Source: Ignavibacteriaceae bacterium (GTDB taxonomy: Bacteria > Bacteroidota > Ignavibacteria > Ignavibacteriales > Ignavibacteriaceae). From it: a stretch of 10,396 nt of DNA. The translations under genes were made by a program, and so were the position numbers. Shown in pieces: positions 1-8,000 of the stretch. The number at the start of each line of letters is the position of its first letter. The first letter of the stretch is position 1. Under the pieces are notes generated by a model. That model had not been told where the DNA came from, searched no databases, and worked only from the letters and a program-made list of their open reading frames with translations. The DNA lies in NCBI GenBank assembly GCA_022865965.1, contig JALHTS010000093.1, positions 1 to 10,396 on the forward strand. Direction: 5' to 3'.

Positions 1-2
1 AG

Positions 3-2258
3 TTAAAATATAAACAATTATTTAATGATGACCTTACTGGAAATTTTGTCATTTCGCTAGATGGAACGATTGAATTGTGTAATCCAGCAATGGCAAAAAT
101 ATTCGGTTGTGATTCTGTTGATGAACTGATGAAGTCAAATATTTCTGAGTTTTATAGAAACACGGAGGATAGAGGAAAACTTCTTGATTTAATACGTGAA
201 AAGAAAAAAGTTGAAAGATACGAACAGGAGCATATCACTCGTGACGGCAGGGTTATTATTCTTATAAAAAACGTGATTGGTGAATTTGATGAAAATGGTG
301 TGTTGATTCGATTGAAAGGTTCTATGTTTGACAATACCGAACGCAAACGTGCAGAGAAAGAACTGCAAGAAAAAGAAATACGTTATCGCACTTTGTTTAA
401 CGTATCACCAAGCGGAGTTGTATTGGCAGATCTTGATGGAATAATAATTGACGTGAATGAATCTTTTTGTAAATCTGTTTCATACGCAAGAGATGAACTA
501 ATCGAAAAAAATATCCGTATTCTTGTTCCACCGCAAAACCTTCCAGGTGTTGAAGAAAATATCAAAGAAATTCTATCAGGAAATATTGTTGAACATATAG
601 TTAAAAATGTTAAAAAAGACGGAACTCTGTGTGACATGGAATTGCGTGAATCTTTGGTTATTCTGCCTGACGGCAGGAAAGGAATTTTATCCACGGCGAA
701 TGACATTACCGAGCGCAAGCGGGCAGAGCAAATACTGCAAAAACTAAATATGGCTATCAGAAACAGCAATGAAGTTGTTTTTATGACTGATAAAGAAGGA
801 ATCATAACATATATCAATCCGGAATTCACAAAAATGTATGGATATACCGCTGAGGAAGTTATTGGAAAGACTACACCTAGAATTTTGAAGAGCGGATTAT
901 TAACAAGTGAACAAAGTGAATATTTATGGAAAACATTGCTCAATAAACAAAGCATTTCTACAGCACCATATACAAATAAATGCAAGGACGGTAGTCTTAT
1001 TGATATTGAAGGCTCGGCAGATTCTATCATTGATGAAAATGGTGAAATCATTGGTTTTCTAGCAATTCAAAGGGATATAACGCAACGCAAACTTGCTGAG
1101 AAAGAATTGATCGAGGCAAAAGAAAAAGCTGAACAATCTAATAAATTGAAAGATGCTTTTATTGCTAATATGTCCCACGAAATAAGAACTCCTTTGAACG
1201 GAATTTTGGGACTATCGAGTTTAATAAAAGATACCTATGCTGAGCTTATAAATGAGGAAGATGAAGAATTATTTGTCGGAATTGATCAGTCAAGCCAACG
1301 TATAATTAGAACTATAGATATGATATTAAACTATTCCCGTATCCAAACCGGTGAATTTCCTATCAGTCCTGACCAAATAGAAATCTCCTTAATATGTGAA
1401 AACCTGGTTAAAGAATTTACAACCGCGGCTAAAAGTAAATGTCTGGAACTTTCATTCGAAAACAGATGCGGAAAAACCATAACAATATTTAGTGATGAAT
1501 ATTCTGTAACAAATGCAATTTCTAATTTGATTGATAATGCAATAAAATATACAAACGAAGGAGCTATTGATGTTATTCTTTATTCCGGAAAAAATGATGA
1601 AATTTTGCTTGATATAAAAGACAGTGGAATTGGAATAGGCGAAGAATATCTGCAGCACATCTTTGAACCATACCAGCAAGAGCAAATGGGATACGGGCGC
1701 GCTTATGAAGGTATTGGGCTTGGGCTATCAATGGTTAAAAACTTTTTGAATTTGAACAATGCAACCATTTCCATAGATAGTAAAAAAGAAAAAGGCACTA
1801 CATTTACAATAAATTTTGGAAAATCCTTACAACCCTTAGCAGAAAAGATAACTGAAGTAAAAATTGATAGAACTTTTGCTAAGCAAGAAAAACAAAGCAA
1901 ACCATTAGTGCTAATAGTTGAAGATGATGCAATCAACCAAATGACAATAATAAGATTTATTAGCGATAGTTATAACACAATTAGTACCGATTCCTCTGAG
2001 GGAGCAATTGAATTGCTGAAAAACAATAAAGTTGATATGATCTTGATGGATATTTCAATAAAGGGAAGTAAGAACGGATTGGAATTAACAAAAGAATTAA
2101 AAGCTTCTAAAGAATATTTACATATACCTATAATAGGTGTTACAGCTCATGCATTTGAAAGTGATAGAAATAATGCATTAGAAGCCGGCTGCGATGATTA
2201 TTTATCAAAACCGTTCTCAAAAAATTTATTGCTTGATACAATGGGTAAATTTGTTTAA
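3..2258 (+). CDS. Hybrid sensor histidine kinase, PAS-PAS-PAS-HisKA-HATPase-REC (5' end outside window)
   Basis: This is a cytoplasmic hybrid histidine kinase that senses through PAS domains, autophosphorylates a His and passes the phosphate to its own receiver. The frame is open to the left edge. The residues before the TTG at 75 already read as the start of a PAS fold, so the gene begins upstream and that TTG is not the start. Residues are counted from base 3. Three PAS domains lie at about 2-115, 125-239 and 246-363, each ending in a TER/TQRK-type linker. HisKA has the motif [10 protein letters not shown] with His392. The ATPase has N508/N512, DSGIG at 540-544 and GIGLG at 570-574. The receiver has E640-D641-D642, phospho-acceptor Asp683, Thr714 and Lys736, so all catalytic residues are intact. 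No transmembrane segment is visible in this part. The core and receiver are closely related to those of the kinase at 5035-9366. The sensed signal cannot be told. Family call is very secure. Confidence 0.96.
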   Translation, partial: LKYKQLFNDDLTGNFVISLDGTIELCNPAMAKIFGCDSVDELMKSNISEFYRNTEDRGKLLDLIREKKKVERYEQEHITRDGRVIILIKNVIGEFDENGVLIRLKGSMFDNTERKRAEKELQEKEIRYRTLFNVSPSGVVLADLDGIIIDVNESFCKSVSYARDELIEKNIRILVPPQNLPGVEENIKEILSGNIVEHIVKNVKKDGTLCDMELRESLVILPDGRKGILSTANDITERKRAEQILQKLNMAIRNSNEVVFMTDKEGIITYINPEFTKMYGYTAEEVIGKTTPRILKSGLLTSEQSEYLWKTLLNKQSISTAPYTNKCKDGSLIDIEGSADSIIDENGEIIGFLAIQRDITQRKLAEKELIEAKEKAEQSNKLKDAFIANMSHEIRTPLNGILGLSSLIKDTYAELINEEDEELFVGIDQSSQRIIRTIDMILNYSRIQTGEFPISPDQIEISLICENLVKEFTTAAKSKCLELSFENRCGKTITIFSDEYSVTNAISNLIDNAIKYTNEGAIDVILYSGKNDEILLDIKDSGIGIGEEYLQHIFEPYQQEQMGYGRAYEGIGLGLSMVKNFLNLNNATISIDSKKEKGTTFTINFGKSLQPLAEKITEVKIDRTFAKQEKQSKPLVLIVEDDAINQMTIIRFISDSYNTISTDSSEGAIELLKNNKVDMILMDISIKGSKNGLELTKELKASKEYLHIPIIGVTAHAFESDRNNALEAGCDDYLSKPFSKNLLLDTMGKFV
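330..717 (+). repeat. Paralogous PAS block, copy 1 (pairs with 5803-6190)
   Basis: This in-gene direct repeat covers the linker and second PAS domain of the first kinase. It aligns without gaps to 5803-6190 at a constant offset of 5473. In 381-540 I count 22 differences in 160 bases, about 86% identity. Similarity fades after the end of the PAS domain, where the linkers differ. It is a duplicated or recombined domain module, not a mobile element. Confidence 0.85.
1128..2258 (+). repeat. Duplicated kinase core plus receiver, copy 1 (pairs with 8239-9366)
   Basis: This in-gene direct repeat spans HisKA, HATPase and receiver. The alignment offset to the second copy is 7111 up to the middle of the ATPase domain and 7108 afterwards, so copy 2 lacks one codon. 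Identity is patchy. Bases 1194-1365 differ at one position (1298). Bases 1366-1619 are strongly diverged. Bases 1621-1830 differ at 9 of 210 positions. The receiver is again highly similar up to the shared stop codon, after which similarity ends at once. Confidence 0.9.
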
Positions 2259-2335
2259 GACATATCCCATTGTTAATTATAAATTTATATTTCTCATTTA
2301 AATTCGTTAAATAGCACATACAGATTTAAAATATC

Positions 2336-2340
2336 GGGAG
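2336..2340 (+). promoter_or_regulatory. Ribosome binding site deciding a TTG start
   Basis: GGGAG lies six bases before the TTG at 2347. No in-frame ATG occurs before the first transmembrane helix, and the next ones would remove it. The site therefore supports TTG as the true start of the membrane kinase. Confidence 0.7.
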
Positions 2341-2346
2341 CATACA

Positions 2347-4605
2347 TTGAAACTTATTAGATCGAAATTTTCGGACCTAAAAAAATCTAATCCTGAAAAA
2401 ATCCTTAATTTTAGTTTTGCAATTATAATTGCCATAACCATTACTATTGGATTCTTTAACTGGAGTTCACACGCAGATTTTCAAAAAAACACAACTCTAA
2501 GTTACGAGCTTGAAAATCTTAAAGATAAAATTGTCCATCTTGACGAAAAATTGATGACCTCAGCTCGTATGGCAATTCTGAACGAAGACTTGCGGTGGGA
2601 AGACCTATATAAAAAATATGAGCCACAACTAGATAGAGCAATTAATGAGGTAAAAAGAATAGCGCCAAATGTCTTTCTATTTGAAAGTGCTGCTCTAATA
2701 GACTCTGCAAATATAAACTTAGTGGCAATGGAGCATGAAGCATTTAACCTGTTAAGGAAGGGTGAAAAGGAGGCAGCGAAAGCTTTACTATTCAGTGTAC
2801 GATATGAAAACGAAAAAAAAGTGTATAATGAGGGGTTGGAACACGTAACAATTGCCTTAAATGATCGGACACAATTATCTGTTGAGCAACACCGCGAAGG
2901 AACAAATTGGCATTTAATTCTAAATTTTATCTCAATTGTAATTTTATTGTTTGTTTGGTGGAGTTCGTCTTCGATGATGAGAAGACATTTTGCTGAACGT
3001 AAAAAGATGGAAGAAGCATCAAAAGAAAATGAACAAACTTATCGTTCGATATTTGAGAACTCTGCCGATGGTATGTTTTTAATGACTGATGTTTTCAAGG
3101 AATGCAATCAATCTGTTTGTACTTTATTTAATTGTAATCTGGAAGATATTGTCGGTCAATCCCCTACAAAATTTTCACCCGAAGTACAACCCGATGGGAG
3201 AAATTCGATTCTTAGTGCAAAGGAAAAAATAGATGCTGCTTTTAAAGGCATTCCTCAAAGATTTTATTGGCAGCATAAAACAAAAGATAATATTCTTTTT
3301 GATGCAGAAGTTGCTCTAAATGCTGTTATTGTTAGAGGTAAGAATTTTATTCACGCTATTGTGCGGGATATTTCTGAAACTAAAAAATTGGAAAAAATTC
3401 AAAAAGCTCTTTTTGATATTTCAGAAGCCACATATACTGCTACAGATATGGTTTCTCTTTATAAAATAATTCACGAAATAGTTGGCACATTAATGCTTGC
3501 TAAGAATTTTTACATTGCCATTTATAATGAGCAAACAGAAATGATTTCCTTTCCATATATGGTAGACGAATTTGATCCACCTTTTCCGCCCAAAAAATTA
3601 GGGAGAGGATTAACCGAATATATTTTAAGGATCGGGGAGGCAAAGCTGGTAGATGCTAAACTTGACCTTGAATTAATGGAAACAGGTGAAATTAAATTGG
3701 TTGGAACTCCTACTTTAATTTGGCTTGGTGTTCCTCTTAAAGTTAGAGAAAAAATAATTGGTGTTATTGTTGTTCAGGATTACCAGAATGCAAGTACTTA
3801 TGGCGAAGAGGAGAAACAACTACTTGTGTTTGTTGCTGAACATATAGCTCAGGTGATTGAGAGAAAAAGGAACTCCGATGCTATTAAAGTATATGCCGAA
3901 CAATTAAAAGAACTCAATCAGACAAAAGATAAATTCTTTTCTATCATAGCTCATGATCTAAAAAGTCCTTTTCTTGGTTTATTAGGATTAACAGACTTGA
4001 TAGCATCGGGGGATGAAGAATTATCTAAAGCTGAATTAGTGGAATACAGCAAGTCCATTCACGATTCTGCCTCAACTCTTTATAGGCTGATAGAGAATTT
4101 ATTAAAATGGGCACAAATGCAAAGAGGTTCAATAAATTATATTCCCAAAGAAATTGAATTACAAAAAATTGCTGCGCTGTGTATTGAAACAATAAAATAT
4201 AACGCTATAGAAAAAGGAATTGCGATAATAAATGATATTCCGCAGTCTCAAAAAGTTTTTGCTGATGATAAAATGATTTACACTGTTATAAGGAACCTCT
4301 TAACCAATGCTATTAAATTTACAAGACGGGAAGGTAGAGTTGTTTTACGAACAAAAAAGATGGATAATGGACAGGTAGAGGTTTCAATAAGTGATACGGG
4401 TGTTGGAATATCTGCGAAAGAGATTAAAAATCTATTTAAGCTAGAAGAGAAAGTCAGTTCGAAAGGGACAGAAGGAGAATCAGGCACAGGACTGGGATTA
4501 TTGCTTTGCAAAGAATTTGTTGAAAAAAACGGTGGTAAAATTTGGGTTGAAAGCCAGGAAGAAAAGGGGTCTACTTTTTCATTTAGTTTAAAGGAAGTTA
4601 TTTGA
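2347..4605 (+). CDS. Membrane-bound sensor histidine kinase, TM-4-helix-TM-PAS-GAF-HisKA-HATPase
   Basis: This 752-residue inner-membrane kinase probably senses an outside signal and phosphorylates a separate response regulator, since it has no receiver of its own. TTG is the start, preceded by GGGAG at good spacing. Transmembrane helices lie at about 19-38 and 189-205. The roughly 150-residue segment between them is hydrophilic and helical and looks like a four-helix-bundle sensor, with the conserved-looking stretch LMTSARMA followed by RWEDLYKKYEPQLDRAI. PAS follows at about 229-345 (with a QPDGR motif) and GAF at about 350-505 (FPY, GRGLTEY, WLGVPL, VVQ). HisKA carries HDLKSP with His536, and the ATPase has N650/N654, DTGVG at 683-687 and GTGLG at 713-717. 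The PAS-GAF pair resembles residues 528-805 of the large kinase downstream. It starts 88 bases after the first kinase, so co-transcription is possible. Its natural partner may have been the broken regulator just downstream. Confidence 0.95.
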   Translation: MKLIRSKFSDLKKSNPEKILNFSFAIIIAITITIGFFNWSSHADFQKNTTLSYELENLKDKIVHLDEKLMTSARMAILNEDLRWEDLYKKYEPQLDRAINEVKRIAPNVFLFESAALIDSANINLVAMEHEAFNLLRKGEKEAAKALLFSVRYENEKKVYNEGLEHVTIALNDRTQLSVEQHREGTNWHLILNFISIVILLFVWWSSSSMMRRHFAERKKMEEASKENEQTYRSIFENSADGMFLMTDVFKECNQSVCTLFNCNLEDIVGQSPTKFSPEVQPDGRNSILSAKEKIDAAFKGIPQRFYWQHKTKDNILFDAEVALNAVIVRGKNFIHAIVRDISETKKLEKIQKALFDISEATYTATDMVSLYKIIHEIVGTLMLAKNFYIAIYNEQTEMISFPYMVDEFDPPFPPKKLGRGLTEYILRIGEAKLVDAKLDLELMETGEIKLVGTPTLIWLGVPLKVREKIIGVIVVQDYQNASTYGEEEKQLLVFVAEHIAQVIERKRNSDAIKVYAEQLKELNQTKDKFFSIIAHDLKSPFLGLLGLTDLIASGDEELSKAELVEYSKSIHDSASTLYRLIENLLKWAQMQRGSINYIPKEIELQKIAALCIETIKYNAIEKGIAIINDIPQSQKVFADDKMIYTVIRNLLTNAIKFTRREGRVVLRTKKMDNGQVEVSISDTGVGISAKEIKNLFKLEEKVSSKGTEGESGTGLGLLLCKEFVEKNGGKIWVESQEEKGSTFSFSLKEVI

Positions 4606-4741
4606 TATTCTTCATGAAAGAAAGTAAATGGAATTACACTGGCGAAGCCATCCCTTTGGGAGAAGAAGACTAGTTTGTGAAATGATTTTATGGTTTCTTT
4701 TATAAATACGTTATTTGTCTTTAATTAATTTGTAGAAAAAT
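4606..4741. other. Spacer between the membrane kinase and the regulator remnant, no gene recognised
   Basis: The only reading frame here is a 19-codon one from the ATG at 4614 to the TAG at 4671, with no clear ribosome binding site. I translated the + strand looking for the missing N-terminal half of the response regulator (an acidic pair and an Asp in a DLxLP-type motif) and found nothing convincing. It may be decayed sequence of the same pseudogene. Confidence 0.4.
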
Positions 4742-4931
4742 ATGACAGAAAGATTTTTGTTAATACCCATTGTCGTGCTTACATCTTCGAAAGAAATAAA
4801 AATATTATCAAGAACTGAAAGCTTGGCGAAACAGTTATAATGTTAAACCCGTAGACTCTGATACATTTGTTAAATACCTAAGAAACCTTATGTTTTATCC
4901 GCTGATTCTTAATCAAGTTCCGGTAAAATAA
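4742..4931 (+). pseudogene. Broken single-domain response regulator (C-terminal half of an Rcp1-like REC)
   Basis: Pieces in three frames line up as the second half of a stand-alone receiver. Bases 4742-4795 read MTERFLLIPIVVLTSSKE, the beta-4 strand with its conserved Thr. Bases 4801-4827 read NIIKN, a TGA, then KLG, matching the usual DIIKSYELG. Bases 4830-4928 read NSYNVKPVDSDTFVKYLRNL and then MFYPLILNQVPVK, with stop at 4929-4931. The NSYxVKPVD motif with its conserved Lys and the LNxxP tail are typical of the Rcp1-type regulators that partner PAS/GAF kinases. At least two frameshifts (between 4796 and 4821, and at 4828-4829) and an internal stop break it. The first half, with the phospho-acceptor Asp, is gone. 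It sits 136 bases after the receiver-less kinase, where that kinase's partner would be expected. Sequencing error alone would not explain the missing half. Confidence 0.8.
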
Positions 4932-5034
4932 GATAGTTGTTATTATGCGGGTGGTAAACTTTTAGGCAATGGAAGCAGTAAAAAATAGTAAACGTATTCA
5001 AAAATTTTATTAAAATTAAAAAGCTGGTATATCT
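4932..5034. other. Short AT-rich leader before the large kinase
   Basis: This stretch holds no recognisable gene. An in-frame TAA at 5017-5019 shows that the large kinase cannot start further upstream than this. A promoter for that kinase may lie here or within the pseudogene, but I see no box pattern good enough to call. Confidence 0.4.
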
Positions 5035-8000
5035 GTGAAAAAAGAAAATTTGTTAAAAATTTTATTTGTTGAAAACATACCTTCAGATGTTGAACTTGCA
5101 AAGCGGAATCTTTCCAAAGAAGGCATATTATTTAAATCTAGTGTTGTTGTAAATGAAACTGACTTCGTATATAGTATAGAAGGGCTTAAACCCGATATAA
5201 TAATTTCCGACTATAAAATGCCGCAGTTCGATGGGCTAAAAGCATTAAAACTTGCCCTAAAAAAATGTCCTAATATACCTTTCATTATTCTTACAAGTTC
5301 CGTGAACGAAGAGGTTGCTATTGAATGTATAAAAGCCGGCGCAACTGATTATATTATCAAAGAGCATATAGCACGTCTTCCATTTGCAGTTAAAGAAGCG
5401 CTTAAAAAAAAGCAATTACTATTAGAAAAAGAAAAAACTGAAAATGCACTACGCGAAAGCGAATTAAGATTTAAACAAATATCAGAATTTGCACGCGAGT
5501 GGATTTGGGAAGTAGATACAAACGGTTTGTATACCTATGTTAGTCCGATTATTAAAGAACTGTTGGGGTATGAATCCGAAGAACTCATCGGGAAAAAACA
5601 TTTTTACGATTTCTTTGATCCGGAAGAAGATAAGGAACAGATAAAAAAGGTGGCGTTTGAAGTGTTTGCCAGTAAAAAACGCTTCAGAAACTTTATCAAT
5701 ATTAACCTGCATAAAGATGGCAGAAAAATAATTCTTTCCACAAGTGGAATTCCTATGCTTGATAGTAAAGGGAATTTGATTGGTTATCGTGGTGTTGATA
5801 TTGATATAACCGAGCGTAAACGTGCAGAAGAAGAACTGCAGGAAAAAGAACAACGTTATCGCACTTTGTTTAACGTATCACCGAGCGGAATTATATTGTT
5901 AGACCTCGATGGGATAATAATTGACCTGAATGAATCTTTTTGTGAGTCTGTTTTATACAAGCGAGATGAACTAATTGGAAAAAATATCCGTGTTCTTATT
6001 CTAACGCAAAACCATCCGGACGTTGAAAAACATATCAAAGAAATCCTCTCCGGAAATGTTATTGAACATGTAGTTAGAAATATTAAAAAAGACGGAACTT
6101 TTTGTGATATGGAATTAAGGGAGTCTTTAGTTTTGCTGCCTGATGGCAGAAAGGGAATTTTATCCACCGCGAATGACATCACCGAACGAATGCTCTCTGA
6201 AGAATTACTTAAAGCAAATGAATTTAAATTCCGAACTCTTGCAGATTTTACTTATGACTGGGAATACTGGGAAGATGAGAATAAAAAAATTATTTATATG
6301 TCTCCTTCTTGTGAAAGAATAACCGGTTACAAGCAAGATGAATTTATTTCTCATCCGGAATTATTAATTAAAATTGTTCATCCCGATGATATTAATACAC
6401 TTATTAAACATCACGATGTGGTTTATTCAATTAAAAATAAAGATGATTTAAGTGCAGTAGACTTTAGAATTATTCGGAAAGACAGTTCTATTGCTAGTAT
6501 TTACCACACATGCAGACCGATTTATAATGAAGACAAAAAATATCTTGGCAGACGTGTAAGCAATAGAGATATTACCGAACGTAAACGGGTACGCGAAGCA
6601 TTAAAGGAAAGTGAACTTAAGCATAAAACACTTTTTGAAACCGCAAATGATGCAATTTTTCTTATGCGGCAAGATAGTTTCATAGATTGCAATCCCAAAA
6701 CCGAAGAGATGTTTGGAGTTTCGAGGGATGAAATATTGTTAAAAAAACCCTATGAGTTTTCCCCGCCATTTCAGCCGGATGGACGGGACTCGAGGGAGAA
6801 AGCTCTCGAAAAGATAAATGCTGCATTCGAAGGGCAGCCACAGACATTCGAATGGAAGCATATAAAGTTAAATGGAACGGAATTCGACGCTGAGGTTAGT
6901 TTAAAAAGAATGTATTTATCAGGAGAGGCGATGCTTCAGGCAATTGTGCGGGACATAACGGAACGTAAAAGATCTGAAATATTACAAAATGCTGTTTATC
7001 AGATCTCCCAGGCTGCTGATAAAGCTGAATCGCTTAATGATCTTTTTAAATCTGTTCATGGAATAATTGGTTCGGTGATGCCGGCAAACAATTTTTATAT
7101 TTCACTGTACGATGAGAAAGAAAACCTGCTTAGCTTTCCGTATTTTGTCGATGAAGTGGATACAGTTCCGCAACCGATCGAACCGGGCAGAGGTTTTACC
7201 GGTTATGTTCTTAGAACAGGCATACCGCTGTTTTGTGATGAAGCTACCGATATTGAATTGCGTCAGAAGGGTGAGGTTGAACTGATCGGAATACAATCGC
7301 CTATCTGGCTTGGTGTTCCGCTGATAGTTGAAAATAAAACTATTGGTGTTATGGTTGTTCAGCATTACACAGACCCGAAAGCTTACAGCCGTGGCGATCT
7401 TCAAATGCTTGAGTATGTATCATCGCAGGTTGCAAAAGCAATTGAACGAAAGCAAACAGAAGAAGAACTTAAAATTTCTCATAAAACTTATCTTGGAATC
7501 ATTAATAGTCTTACTGAAGCTATTTATATTCAAGATAAAAATGGAGTTTTTCTTGAAGTGAACAAAACAGTCGAAAAGTTTTACGGTTATCCAAAGGAAT
7601 ATTTTATCGGAAAAACTCTCGAGTTATTATCAGCACCCGGTAAGAATAACATTCCAATTATTGCAGAAGCCGTAAAAAAGGCATTTAACGGTGAGCCGCA
7701 AAGTTTTGAATTTTGGGGCTTACGTAAAAATGGAACAATCTTCCCAAAGAGTGTCAATTTAACTTCAGGAGAATATTTCGGGAAGAAAGTTGTAATTGCA
7801 ACAGCCCGTGATATTACCGAACACAAGCGCGCCGATGAAGAAATTATTTCTCAAAAAAATAGATTTGCACAATTGTTCGAGAACTCACCGATTGCAATTG
7901 TTTTATTAGACGATCAAGATAAAGTTGATTTTATCAACGAATCTTTTACAGATCTATTCGGCTATCATATAGAAAAAGTTAAAGGAAAATCAATTAATGA

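Noticed and set aside
75..77. TTG as the start of the first kinase
   Set aside because: The frame is open to the left edge with no stop, and the residues before it (YKQLFNDDLTGNFVISLDG) are the beginning of the PAS domain, so the gene starts outside the window.
383..1051. 222-codon open frame on the - strand
   Set aside because: It lies opposite a well-supported PAS region and has no family pattern. Similar antisense frames recur opposite the duplicated blocks, as expected of shadows of biased codon use.
4614..4673. 19-codon reading frame after the membrane kinase
   Set aside because: It is too short, has no clear ribosome binding site and no recognisable motif; it is more likely debris.
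5482..6182. - strand open frames opposite PAS1 and PAS2 of the large kinase
   Set aside because: The second repeats the shadow seen opposite the paralogous PAS block in the first kinase. Neither has a recognisable motif or domain.
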